Of a stretch of DNA of 64,000 bases, positions 38,542 through 47,752 are shown one piece after another; position 1 is the first letter of the stretch; each line of letters opens with the position of its first letter. Origin of the DNA: Pseudomonas maioricensis (GTDB lineage Bacteria; Pseudomonadota; Gammaproteobacteria; Pseudomonadales; Pseudomonadaceae); the NCBI RefSeq assembly GCF_022790535.1, contig NZ_LOHG01000002.1, positions 525,696-589,695 on the forward strand, written 5' to 3'. The translations under genes were made by a program, and so were the position numbers. The notes under the pieces were generated by a model. The model made no database searches. It was given only the letters and a program-made list of their open reading frames with translations, and had not been told where the DNA came from.

Positions 38542-39039
38542 ATGGCTATTCCCGTTTACCTGTGGCTGAAAAATGATGGCGGCGCTGAGGTCAAGGGCTC
38601 TGTTGACGTGAAAGGGCGTGAAGGAAGTATTGAAGTGCTGGCGCTGGATCATGGGGTTGCTATTCCCACTGACGATAACACCGGCAAGCTGACAGGTACT
38701 CGTGTTCACACCCCTTTTGTATTCACTAAGGAAGTGGATGCCTCGACGGTCTATCTGTTCAAGGCTGTGACCATGGGACAGACCCTGAAAAGCGCCGAGT
38801 TCAAGTGGTACGAAATCAACGATGCGGGCGAAGAGGCTGAGTGCTACAGCGCAACGCTGGAAAACGTCAAAGTCGTAAACGTCGCGTCGAAAATGCACAA
38901 CGTCAAGGATCCAGCTTTCGGTAAGCAAAACCACTTGGAGGAGATCGAGCTTCGCTACGAAAAAATCACTTGGAAATTCGTGGACGGCAACCTTGAGCAC
39001 AAGGATTCCTGGAACGAGCGTCCAGCCGCAGCTGGCTGA
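38542..39039 (+). CDS. hcp: T6SS inner-tube protein Hcp
   Basis: Hexameric tube protein secreted with effectors. 165 residues from ATG 38542 (MAIPVYLWLKNDGGAEVKGS) behind AGGAG. HTPFVFTKEVDASTVYLFKA and the NHLEEIELRYEKITWKFVDG block are the family core. It is followed by a perfect hairpin at 39076-39096 and a 130-base gap, consistent with hcp being made in excess. In-frame starts upstream lie inside tagL. Confidence 0.96.
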   Translation: MAIPVYLWLKNDGGAEVKGSVDVKGREGSIEVLALDHGVAIPTDDNTGKLTGTRVHTPFVFTKEVDASTVYLFKAVTMGQTLKSAEFKWYEINDAGEEAECYSATLENVKVVNVASKMHNVKDPAFGKQNHLEEIELRYEKITWKFVDGNLEHKDSWNERPAAAG

Positions 39040-39075
39040 TAACAGGGCAGCGGCGCGTCCCGTCTGCTGACCCTC

Positions 39076-39096
39076 GAGCGCCCTTTTTGGGCGCTC
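39076..39096 (+). terminator. Hairpin between hcp and clpV
   Basis: Perfect 8-bp inverted repeat GAGCGCCC, TTTTT loop, GGGCGCTC. No T run follows, so it looks like an mRNA 3'-end stabiliser or partial terminator that separates abundant hcp from clpV. Confidence 0.55.
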
Positions 39097-39171
39097 ACTG
39101 AACACCCTTATGACCACCGTTCGCTTGCACCCTATTAAGCGCCAAGAATCCAGAACAAGGATGGCTCCTGC

Positions 39172-41859
39172 ATGGCACAGAATTCCACTCGTTTGCTGCG
39201 TCGCCTAAACCCCTACTGCGCCCAAGCGCTTAGTGCTGCGGCCTCGCTGTGCCAAAGCCGCGCTCATTCAAGTATCAGCATCGAGCACTGGCTGCTCAAA
39301 CTGCTGGAGCAAGGCGAGGGCGATCTCACACTTATTGCGCGTCGCTATGAATGGGATATGGATGCTATTTGGCAGGGCTTGCTCGACCATCTCGATACCT
39401 TGCCTCGCAGCGTGCATAGCAAACCGCAGCTATGCGAAAAACTGCAGCAACTGATCAAGAACGCTTGGTTACGAGCATCGCTAGATGACCACGCAGACAA
39501 TTTACGCTCAGCGCATTTGCTGGGCGCGTTAATGGAAACCCCAAACCTCCTTGCGTGCGAAGCTGCTTGGCCACTGCTAAGCCTTGGCGAAACGCAATTA
39601 CGGCATTTGTTGCCATTGCTGGATCTGCACTCAGAAGAGCGTCCGCAACTGCAACAAGAGGCCTCGTTGAACGCAACGGAGGCACCAGCAGATGTACTCG
39701 GCGACTCGTCAAGCGCCGGAGCCACAGCCAGTAGCGCCAAACACGATGCATTACTGGCCGTGCTGGACAAATTTACTCAAGACATCACTGCGAAAGCCAA
39801 GGCTGGCCAAATCGACCCCGTATTGGGCCGTGACGATGAAATCCGCCAAGTCATCGACATCCTCAGCCGCCGTCGCAAGAACAACCCTATCCTGGTGGGT
39901 GAACCCGGCGTCGGCAAAACCGCTTTGGTGGAAGGCTTGGCGTTGCGAATCGCGGAGGGGAATGTTCCTGACAGCCTCAAATCGGTCAGCGTCCGAACTC
40001 TCGATCTGGGTTTGCTGCAAGCGGGGGCGGGCGTCAAAGGTGAGTTTGAACAACGCCTGAAGAACGTTATCGATGCCGTCCAGAAATCGGCAAACCCTGT
40101 CCTGCTGTTTATCGATGAAGCCCATACCTTGATCGGCTCTGGTAATCAGGCGGGCGGTGCTGACGCGGCAAATTTGCTCAAACCGGCCTTGGCTCGCGGA
40201 GAGTTACGCACCATCGCTGCCACAACGTGGAGCGAATACAAACAGTACTTCGAACGTGATGCAGCTCTGGAGCGGCGTTTCCAGATGGTCAAAGTCGACG
40301 AGCCGGACGATGCGAATGCTTGCCTGATGTTACGCGGTCTCAAGGCGCGATATGCCAGCCACCATGGCGTCCATATCCAGGACGCAGCGGTCCGGGCCGC
40401 AGTCAGTCTTTCACGGCGATACCTGACAGGTCGGCAATTGCCGGACAAAGCCGTTGATCTTCTCGACACCGCCAGCGCACGAGTCCGCATGAGTCTGGAT
40501 TGCGAGCCGCAGTCATTAGTCCGAATCAAAGCCCGGCAGGCGGCTCTGGAACTGGAGCGCCAGGCATTGGAAGAAGACGCGCAGCTCAGTGGCTGCCGCG
40601 CTGATGCACGTCTGGCGGCGATTGCAGCACAAGGTGCTGAGCTGCATGACCAGCAAATAATGCTGGAAGAGCAATACAGGCTTGAGCTCGACCTGACACA
40701 ACAACTTCTCAGTGCACGGCAGCTTGAACCGCTGGAAATGGATACCTGCGCTCAGATTCAACAGCGTTTGAGTGAAGTGCAAGGTAACCAGCCATTGCTC
40801 TCACTTGATGTAGAAAGCCGCAGCGTCGCAGAGGTGATAGCCGACTGGACGGGAGTGCCACTGGGTAGCCTTCTCAAAGATGAACAATCCAGTCTGTTGG
40901 CGCTGGAGTATCAACTGGGTGAGAGAGTTATCGGCCAGGATCGGCCACTTCGTGAAATGGCCCAGCGGTTACGTGCAGCCAAGACGGGTCTGACTGAAGA
41001 GCAGGCCCCGCTCGGCGTGTTTCTGCTGGTGGGCACCAGCGGAGTAGGCAAGACCGAAACCGCACTGGCGCTGGCGGACAGTCTGTTCGGTGGTGAGAAA
41101 TCGTTAATAACCATCAACCTTTCCGAGTATCAGGAAGCCCATACCGTCAGCCAGCTCAAAGGCTCGCCTCCGGGCTATGTCGGTTATGGCCAAGGCGGCG
41201 TGCTGACCGAAGCTGTGCGCCAACGCCCATATAGCGTCGTGCTGCTTGATGAGGTGGAAAAAGCCCATCGCGACGTTCTCAACATTTTCTATCAAGTCTT
41301 TGATCGCGGCGTTATGCGTGACGGCGAAGGGCGAGAAATCGACTTTCGAAATACCGTGATTGTCATGACCTCCAACCTTGGCAGCGACGAACTGCAAGCC
41401 TGCTTGCAAGAGTTCCCCGAGGCACCGGAAAGCACACTGCACGAATTGATGCGGCCAATTCTGCGAGAGCATTTTCAACCTGCCTTGTTGGCGCGCTTTC
41501 AGACCTTGATTTACCGCCCGCTACAAGCCGACGCACTCAAAAGTATCGTGGCCCTGAAGCTTGCGAAAGTCGCCAAGCGGTTGCATCGCCATTACGGATT
41601 GGACTGCCACATTGAAGCGCCGCTGCACGATGCCTTGGTTGCCGCGTGCCTGCTCCCAGACTCAGGTGCCCGCAACATCGACAGCCTGCTGAACCAGCAA
41701 ATCTTGCCAGTGCTCAGCCAGCAATTGCTGCAACGCCAGGCAGCCCAACAAAAAACTCTCAGCGTGGCGCTCGGCTACAACGATGAGGAAGGCATCACCT
41801 TGCAATTCACTCCCGCATTGGACGCGAACTCACTCAGTGCTATGGAGGCGTCAATATGA
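39172..41859 (+). CDS. clpV: T6SS sheath-recycling AAA+ ATPase ClpV
   Basis: Unfolds contracted TssBC sheath. 895 residues. An N-terminal ClpN domain (about 10-150) is followed by two AAA modules: Walker A GEPGVGKT at 243-250 with Walker B LLFIDEAH, and GTSGVGKT at about 621-628 with VVLLDEVEKAH. The middle coiled-coil region is Leu/Gln rich. It is translationally coupled to vgrG (ATGA overlap). Confidence 0.96.
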   Translation: MAQNSTRLLRRLNPYCAQALSAAASLCQSRAHSSISIEHWLLKLLEQGEGDLTLIARRYEWDMDAIWQGLLDHLDTLPRSVHSKPQLCEKLQQLIKNAWLRASLDDHADNLRSAHLLGALMETPNLLACEAAWPLLSLGETQLRHLLPLLDLHSEERPQLQQEASLNATEAPADVLGDSSSAGATASSAKHDALLAVLDKFTQDITAKAKAGQIDPVLGRDDEIRQVIDILSRRRKNNPILVGEPGVGKTALVEGLALRIAEGNVPDSLKSVSVRTLDLGLLQAGAGVKGEFEQRLKNVIDAVQKSANPVLLFIDEAHTLIGSGNQAGGADAANLLKPALARGELRTIAATTWSEYKQYFERDAALERRFQMVKVDEPDDANACLMLRGLKARYASHHGVHIQDAAVRAAVSLSRRYLTGRQLPDKAVDLLDTASARVRMSLDCEPQSLVRIKARQAALELERQALEEDAQLSGCRADARLAAIAAQGAELHDQQIMLEEQYRLELDLTQQLLSARQLEPLEMDTCAQIQQRLSEVQGNQPLLSLDVESRSVAEVIADWTGVPLGSLLKDEQSSLLALEYQLGERVIGQDRPLREMAQRLRAAKTGLTEEQAPLGVFLLVGTSGVGKTETALALADSLFGGEKSLITINLSEYQEAHTVSQLKGSPPGYVGYGQGGVLTEAVRQRPYSVVLLDEVEKAHRDVLNIFYQVFDRGVMRDGEGREIDFRNTVIVMTSNLGSDELQACLQEFPEAPESTLHELMRPILREHFQPALLARFQTLIYRPLQADALKSIVALKLAKVAKRLHRHYGLDCHIEAPLHDALVAACLLPDSGARNIDSLLNQQILPVLSQQLLQRQAAQQKTLSVALGYNDEEGITLQFTPALDANSLSAMEASI

Positions 41860-44402
41860 ACCTGCCAATAACTCTTCCCTTCGACCACAGCCGCCACAAG
41901 CTCAGCGTCGCCGAACTCGACGCCACCCTCGACGTACTGACCTTCGAGGGCGAAGAAAGCCTTAGCCAGCCATTCAAATACACAGTGGAATTCACTTGTG
42001 TTCAGCAGGACATCGCCGCCGAACAGATACTCGGCCGCTATGCGACGTTCAGTCTGCACGCCGCGCCTTTCAAGGCGCCGCTGAAGAACAGCTACTCATC
42101 AGAGGAGGCGGCCAAGGAGAAGTTAAAGCTTACCCAGCGCACGCACTATGGTGTGATCACCAGCTTCAAACGCCTGTCCGGCTCCAACGACGAGGCCCGT
42201 TACGAAATCACCTTGCAGCCGCGTTTGGCCTTGCTCGACAAAGGCAGGCAATACCGCATCTATCAGCATCAGTCGGTGCCGGAAATCGTCGACAGCATTT
42301 TGCGCAGTCGGCATGGTTTTTTAGGCCAGGACTTCTACTTCAAGCTGGCCCGCGAATACCCCAAGCGTCTGCAGGTCATGCAGTACGGCGAAAGTGACCT
42401 GGCGTTTATTTCCCGACTGCTCGCCGAAGTCGGCATCTGGTATCACTTCAGCAGTGATGAGCGCCTGAAGATTGCTGTCGTCGAGCTGCGTGATGATCAG
42501 CGTCACTATCAGTTTGATGTGCAACTGCCGCTGCGCGAGCAATCGGGTTTCACCAGCAACGGCGAAGACAGCGTCTGGCAGTTACAGACCAGCCACGCCG
42601 TTGTGGAAAAAAACATCAACTTCCGCGCCTATCACCACCGTGATGCCCACGCCTGGCTCAATGGCGAGGTCGATCAGACCCGAGGCGATAAAACCACCTA
42701 CGGCGAGGCTTACCACTACGCCGAACCCTATACCGTTTTGGGCGACAGCCTTGCCCACGACGAGGATCTGCAAAGCGAGAGCGGTTTCTTTTATGCCCGC
42801 TTGCGCCACGAACGCTACCTCAATGGCCAGTGCCAACTTACAGGTGTGAGCAGCAGCCCGACGCTGGGTCTTGGTCAAGTGCTCAACATCAGCGGCGGCG
42901 CACCGCTGGCCTTTAAACCGGGAGCCGTCGTCACCAGACTGATCACCCGCGCCGCCCGTGACAGCAGCTTCGAAACCCTTTTTGAAGCCATACCCTATTC
43001 GGAAACCGTCTGCTTCCGGCCACCACTGCTCGCCAAGCCACAAATCGCCGGTACCGTCCCGGCCCGCGTCACCAGCCCGAAGCGCGGCGACACCTACGCC
43101 GAAGTCGATATGGAAGGCCGCTATCGGGTCAACTTCCTGTTCGACCGCGACGAGTGGCAACCCGGTCAAGAAAGCATGTGGCTGCGACTCGCCCGCCCAT
43201 ATTCCGGTGATAAGCACGGCCTGCATTTACCCCTGATTGCCGGTACTGAAGTGGCCATCGCCTTCGAACAAGGCGACCCGGACCGCCCCTATATCGCCCA
43301 TGCCCTGCATGACAATTACCGCCCCGACCACGTCACCCTCAACAAACGCGACTACACCCGCAACGTGCTGCGCACGCCGTCCAACAACAAACTGCGCATG
43401 GAAGACCTGCGCGGGTCCGAGCACATAAAACTCAGCACCGAACACAGCGGCAAAAGCCAGCTCAACCTCGGGCATCTGGTGGATGCCCAGAAGCAAAAAC
43501 GCGGGGAGGGGTTTGAGCTGAGGACGGATGGCTGGGGGGCTATTCGGAGTGGTAAGGGGTTGTTTATCAGTGCTGATGGACAGCCCCAGGCGCATGGCGA
43601 CGCTTTGGCTATGAACGCGGCATTGGCGCAGCTCGATGAGGCGATGCAGCTTGTGAAGAGCCTTGCGCGAAGCGTTTCCACATCGGGCGCGCTGCCTGCT
43701 GACGAACAAACGCAGCAGGGTTTGCAAAATGCGCTTGATGGTCTTCGGGAGGCAGGTTTGATTGCCTCGGCACCTGCAGGTATCGCGCTGACGACACCTG
43801 CGAATATTCAGCTCTCGGCGGGCCGGACTCTTACCGCGACTGCGGGCGACAGCGCCGACATTAGCGTATTCAAACGCTTCAGCGTGGCTGCCGGGGAGGC
43901 CGTCAGCCTGTTCGCCCAGAAACTGGGAATCAAGCTCTTCGCTGCCCGCGGTCCGGTGGAGATTCAAGCGCAAAGCGATGCCATGAAATTGCAAGCAGAC
44001 AAGGCGCTGACCCTGAACAGCATCAATGGCGAAATTACATTGAATGCTGAACAGGGCATCACGCTGGTCAGTCGCGGTGCGTACATCAAAATCAAGGATG
44101 GCTCCATTGAGATCGGAGCCCCAGGTGATGTGCGTATCAAGAACGACAACATCGCTTGGGGCGGAGCTGCCTCACTGGAACGGGCCATGACGCCAATGGT
44201 TTTGGAAGACCCTGTTTATAAATATCCGATGTCGGGTGGATTTCAGCTTACCGACAAGAAAACCCAAACGCCTAAAGCTCGTGTGCCTTATCGAATTGAA
44301 TCTGCTGATGGGCGCGTGATGCGGGGTGTGACGGATGAAAACGGCTTTACGCAACGTCAACACAGCCTCGACTCAACCCCTTTCAAATTGACGTTCGAAT
44401 AA
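41856..44402 (+). CDS. vgrG: VgrG spike with transthyretin-like C-terminal tail
   Basis: Trimeric tip of the T6SS needle, 848 residues. The gp27-like part covers residues 1 to about 370 and the gp5-like OB fold about 390-470 (YRVNFLFDRDEWQPGQESMW). DUF2345 follows (about 610-740), with a beta-helix pattern of short repeats. The last 70 residues (from about 780; VPYRIESADGRVMRGVTDEN, then GFTQ) have the look of a transthyretin-like domain, which in E. coli VgrG1 binds the cargo effector. Base composition falls after about 43.5 kb, so the C-terminal half belongs to the cargo island. The putative effector starts 16 bases later. Confidence 0.93.
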   Translation: MNLPITLPFDHSRHKLSVAELDATLDVLTFEGEESLSQPFKYTVEFTCVQQDIAAEQILGRYATFSLHAAPFKAPLKNSYSSEEAAKEKLKLTQRTHYGVITSFKRLSGSNDEARYEITLQPRLALLDKGRQYRIYQHQSVPEIVDSILRSRHGFLGQDFYFKLAREYPKRLQVMQYGESDLAFISRLLAEVGIWYHFSSDERLKIAVVELRDDQRHYQFDVQLPLREQSGFTSNGEDSVWQLQTSHAVVEKNINFRAYHHRDAHAWLNGEVDQTRGDKTTYGEAYHYAEPYTVLGDSLAHDEDLQSESGFFYARLRHERYLNGQCQLTGVSSSPTLGLGQVLNISGGAPLAFKPGAVVTRLITRAARDSSFETLFEAIPYSETVCFRPPLLAKPQIAGTVPARVTSPKRGDTYAEVDMEGRYRVNFLFDRDEWQPGQESMWLRLARPYSGDKHGLHLPLIAGTEVAIAFEQGDPDRPYIAHALHDNYRPDHVTLNKRDYTRNVLRTPSNNKLRMEDLRGSEHIKLSTEHSGKSQLNLGHLVDAQKQKRGEGFELRTDGWGAIRSGKGLFISADGQPQAHGDALAMNAALAQLDEAMQLVKSLARSVSTSGALPADEQTQQGLQNALDGLREAGLIASAPAGIALTTPANIQLSAGRTLTATAGDSADISVFKRFSVAAGEAVSLFAQKLGIKLFAARGPVEIQAQSDAMKLQADKALTLNSINGEITLNAEQGITLVSRGAYIKIKDGSIEIGAPGDVRIKNDNIAWGGAASLERAMTPMVLEDPVYKYPMSGGFQLTDKKTQTPKARVPYRIESADGRVMRGVTDENGFTQRQHSLDSTPFKLTFE

Positions 44403-44418
44403 CCGCAGGGATAGCAGC

Positions 44419-46668
44419 ATGAGTGAAGAAAAAATGTTCGCGGCCGAAAATTGGCCCAGTAAAGAATGCCCCATCGTCGTGGTGCCTCATGAGTCAGCGC
44501 AATGTTACTTCCGCCCTGAAACCGAGGAGTTTGTTTTTATCAGCGCCTGCGAAGCAGCATCTTTTGAAAATCACTGGCGTGATATGAGTACCAGTATGGA
44601 CGATTTTCATAAAGCCAAGGATTACTACGACCATGTGTTAGCAAAATATGCGGATACAGCCATATCTGACGCCTTGGCAGCTGTTTCTCAACTCCAAGAT
44701 GTAGATGCAGCGGAAATTGAGCTGGCGAAAAGAAGAAAGGAGATGCAAGAAAAGCTTGCCGATCTTTCGCACAAAGGCCTGGGCTATAAGGATGTCGTAG
44801 AGCTTATCCCCGTCGCTGGAAAAGGTGTAAGCGAGCCGGGTGGGGGTAAAGCGACTGGCCTTGTCTATGTCAACAAAGGCTATTTCAGTAAAACCCAAGA
44901 CGGCCTAAAGCTGCACTCGGTATCTTTGAATGGCAAGGATAAAAAAGACGCGACCCAAAGCATCTACAGCAAGGACCAAAACGGTAAAACGCGGATCGAT
45001 ACCAATAAGCTCAAAAAACAACTTACAACGTTGAAGACTGCAAAGATCAAACTTGAGTTGAAAGACGTCCTCAAGTGGGCTGGCGCGGAGAAAGCCCTGG
45101 ACGACTTGAAAGAGGACTACGTTCTTTATGACTGGGCTAAAAGCTGGAATGACAGCCTGCACGGGCAGAAAGAGTTTGGGGCGAACGTCGATATTTCAGG
45201 CGCTGCGCAATTTATGCGGTTTACTTCCAATGCCGGGGCAAAGGCCGAATTTGATGTAGAGAAAAAGCAGCTTTCCATTATGGGTGAATACAAGCGCACT
45301 TTGACGGTAGCTTCAGGTTTCGGCAACTTGAGCTTCTTCATCCCCGACCGCACGGGCTGGGGACTGAAAATGGAAATGGAGGATGGCCGTAAGGCCGACT
45401 TGGGCTTGGTTCGGCTTTGCATTGACGCCCAAGTCAGCGGGTTCCTCGGCAGTTCGTTGCAGCTTGAGGCTCAGTTGCAAGTGGTGCAGCTTGGCGACCA
45501 ACAAATAGTCGCAGGACAACCGGGCGGAAACCTGCCGCGTTTTCGTGAGCGCAAAAACGACAAAACGTTCTACCAGAAAATGGACAAAGAGGATGAAGGG
45601 CTGCAGGTGTCGGCCGAGTATTTTCGCGGTGGCCGTGCTGAGTTCGCGCTCAAAGGGTCCTTGCAATGGATGAAGCCTACCCCACCCCCAGGCGATCCAG
45701 CAGCGCCTACTGGAATATTGAAATCCAGCGGAAAGTTCACTGACTTTTGCAGCGTAGGTGGAAGTATTGCCGGGTTGGCAGGGATAGGTATTGGCGGGAA
45801 ATTTCACTGTACCTTTATTAATGGAAAGTTCTGTTTCCATGTTGCAGCAAGCCTGTGCTGTGGGAAAGGCGCCAAAGGTGGGCTGATGGCGGAAGTCGAT
45901 GCGGCTAATATTGTCGAATTTGGGGCTTGGTTGATTTATCAGTTGTATAAGCTGGATTACGGTTTTTTCAATGTGGTGGAAGATAAAGCTTACATTGCGT
46001 ATAGCCAGTACTGTGTTATGCAGATAGAGAAAATAGAGGAGAGTATTTATAAAGGTTATGACGGGGTCGTGAAGACTACGAGAGAGATTGCAGGTAAATT
46101 TAACGAATACCTTAATGCTCTTGAAGAGGAAAATAGGAAGGGCTTGATAATTTCAGAACACCGAAATCGGTTGGCGAAAAATATTATAGAAAAGAAGCGT
46201 GATCTGTTATTGCACACGCCTGAGGCTAAAGGGATTCTTCTTTATTTGCTGACACGACATGGAATAATGGACCATCTGGATGCGGATAATATAACTTTGC
46301 TGGGTGACATTTATGCTGATCGCAAAGAGGCAATTATCTGTGTGCTGACAAGTGTCCAGACTATCTCCGAGTGGAGCAAGGTGATGTGCCGTATCACCGT
46401 AGATGGCTCAAGCTTACGCGGGGAGAATAGCGAAGCCGAAGTAGCAAAGATACAGGCTCAGCATCTGGTACGCTTCCTTCAAGAAGGCCACAATCGATCT
46501 AAAGATTTGATAAACATATTTAATAGGCTGAAGAAAAAAATTACCTTAGGTTACGCCCTAGACATGAATGATACGGCGTTCTATCAACTCAATAGTGAAT
46601 CTAACCCCAATTTTCCGCGGCGTTGTGATTTTGGGCCGTGTAAACCGGAAATTGGTCAGCTGGCATAA
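44419..46668 (+). CDS. Putative VgrG-linked T6SS effector, unrecognised family
   Basis: 749 residues directly behind vgrG. I do not recognise the family. Visible features: a polar N terminus with KECPIVVVPHE (residues 15-25); charged helical stretches at about 65-125 and 195-245; beta-rich segments at about 255-430; a Cys/Gly-rich hydrophobic block at about 440-490 (FCSVGGSIAGLAGIGIGG, then KFHCTFINGKFCFHVAASL); a likely helix EFGAWLIYQLYKL near 500; and a helical C-terminal quarter. No GxSxG lipase motif, no lysozyme or HNH motif, no signal peptide, no MIX-like start. The hydrophobic block could be membrane-active. Codon use turns A+T-rich towards the 3' end. Two tandem lipoproteins follow, as expected for immunity. 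Confidence 0.6.
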   Translation: MSEEKMFAAENWPSKECPIVVVPHESAQCYFRPETEEFVFISACEAASFENHWRDMSTSMDDFHKAKDYYDHVLAKYADTAISDALAAVSQLQDVDAAEIELAKRRKEMQEKLADLSHKGLGYKDVVELIPVAGKGVSEPGGGKATGLVYVNKGYFSKTQDGLKLHSVSLNGKDKKDATQSIYSKDQNGKTRIDTNKLKKQLTTLKTAKIKLELKDVLKWAGAEKALDDLKEDYVLYDWAKSWNDSLHGQKEFGANVDISGAAQFMRFTSNAGAKAEFDVEKKQLSIMGEYKRTLTVASGFGNLSFFIPDRTGWGLKMEMEDGRKADLGLVRLCIDAQVSGFLGSSLQLEAQLQVVQLGDQQIVAGQPGGNLPRFRERKNDKTFYQKMDKEDEGLQVSAEYFRGGRAEFALKGSLQWMKPTPPPGDPAAPTGILKSSGKFTDFCSVGGSIAGLAGIGIGGKFHCTFINGKFCFHVAASLCCGKGAKGGLMAEVDAANIVEFGAWLIYQLYKLDYGFFNVVEDKAYIAYSQYCVMQIEKIEESIYKGYDGVVKTTREIAGKFNEYLNALEEENRKGLIISEHRNRLAKNIIEKKRDLLLHTPEAKGILLYLLTRHGIMDHLDADNITLLGDIYADRKEAIICVLTSVQTISEWSKVMCRITVDGSSLRGENSEAEVAKIQAQHLVRFLQEGHNRSKDLINIFNRLKKKITLGYALDMNDTAFYQLNSESNPNFPRRCDFGPCKPEIGQLA

Positions 46669-46684
46669 GCTTAGGGGAAAGTCC

Positions 46685-47752
46685 ATGATAATTCAGAAGT
46701 TCATGGTTGGTGCCGCTATAGCTTTTGTCATGCAAGGCTGCGAACAACCAGCACAGTTGACAGCGCCAACTCCAACTGTTGTCACTAAAGCAGAGCTTCG
46801 GCAGTATGTTGCATCTGTTAAAGATAATCTAATATTCGTCGAGGGTGGGGAATTCCTCATGGGCGACTTCGGCCTTCAATACGCCCCTGAACGAGCGCCC
46901 TATGATCGTGATCAAGATAGCAAGCCGCTGCACAGAATTGAACTCAGTAGTTATTCGATCAATAAATTTAAGGTGACAAATGCGGAGTTTCAGTTCTACA
47001 TAAAATATAATAAGTTGAAATTAAGGAAAGACGGCTCGGTGGTTCAGTCGGAGTGGGACAGCATTAATTTGCCGCCCAATATACCTGCGCATATCGATTG
47101 GTATGAGGCTGAGCAATATTGTAACTGGCTTGCCTCGATCACTGATTTACCATTCGCCTTGCCTACAGAAGCTCAGTGGGAGTATGCGGCGCGCAGCCGT
47201 GGACAGTTTCTAATGGTCGCTACTGATGATGGCACATATAAAGCCGAGCCCCTGAGCCTGCTTACCGAAAAATATTCTCCCAAAGGAATAAATATTTCCA
47301 CTAATGGAGATCGATTAGATTTCGCTAAAAGCTCAGGCTGGAAAACGGGGTTTTATACGCCCCTGCCAGTGGATAAGTTTCCGCCCAACCCGCTTGGCTT
47401 GTATTCCATGTCAGATAATGGTTATGAATGGACCAAAGATTGGTACGATGCGGATTATTATAATTACTCGCCCGTGAGGAACCCACAAGGTCCTGAAAGC
47501 CCGGTTCATAAGGATTCGTTTGGAAACTTTACAAAAGTGATGCGCGGGCAAAGTGATGCTAATCCTTATTGGGGCGGTGGAGTAAATGTACACAGGACGG
47601 CGAAGGATCCATTAGGTCGATTTGCCGAAAAAGGCACGATTGTGCTGGACAGCAGCACTATGCGCTGCGTGGTCAACAGCCCTGGACCGGTGACCTCGTC
47701 ATCCATGAATAAGCCCGATGCCGACTCCTCTAAGCTAGAGGTTCGACAATGA
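46685..47752 (+). CDS. Lipoprotein with formylglycine-generating-enzyme (SUMF1) fold, copy 1
   Basis: 355 residues from ATG 46685 behind GGGGAAAG. Signal peptide with lipobox-like VMQGC (Cys 19). From about residue 55 the FGE-sulfatase fold is clear: FVEGGEFLMGDFG, YSINKFKVTNAEFQFYIKY, DWYEAEQYCNWLA, LPTEAQWEYAARSRG and SMSDNGYEWTKDWY. The C-terminal segment where FGE enzymes carry the catalytic Cys pair has only NPYWGGGVNVHR, and a single Cys in TMRCVVNS, so oxidation of sulfatases is unlikely. Position behind an effector suggests a periplasmic immunity or adaptor role. It overlaps copy 2 by ATGA. A+T-rich codons. Confidence 0.75.
   Translation: MIIQKFMVGAAIAFVMQGCEQPAQLTAPTPTVVTKAELRQYVASVKDNLIFVEGGEFLMGDFGLQYAPERAPYDRDQDSKPLHRIELSSYSINKFKVTNAEFQFYIKYNKLKLRKDGSVVQSEWDSINLPPNIPAHIDWYEAEQYCNWLASITDLPFALPTEAQWEYAARSRGQFLMVATDDGTYKAEPLSLLTEKYSPKGINISTNGDRLDFAKSSGWKTGFYTPLPVDKFPPNPLGLYSMSDNGYEWTKDWYDADYYNYSPVRNPQGPESPVHKDSFGNFTKVMRGQSDANPYWGGGVNVHRTAKDPLGRFAEKGTIVLDSSTMRCVVNSPGPVTSSSMNKPDADSSKLEVRQ

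Noticed and set aside
43490..43570. Frameshift at the composition change in vgrG
   Set aside because: The frame stays open and VgrG-like (GEGFELRTDGWGAIRSGKGL) across the change, so it is a composition edge and not a break.
42582..43994. Two long minus-strand frames over vgrG
   Set aside because: Shadows of the conserved VgrG core; no family resemblance.
44419..46668. Reading the vgrG cargo as a Tle lipase or peptidoglycan hydrolase
   Set aside because: No GxSxG nucleophile elbow, HxxxxD lipase or amidase/lysozyme motif seen.
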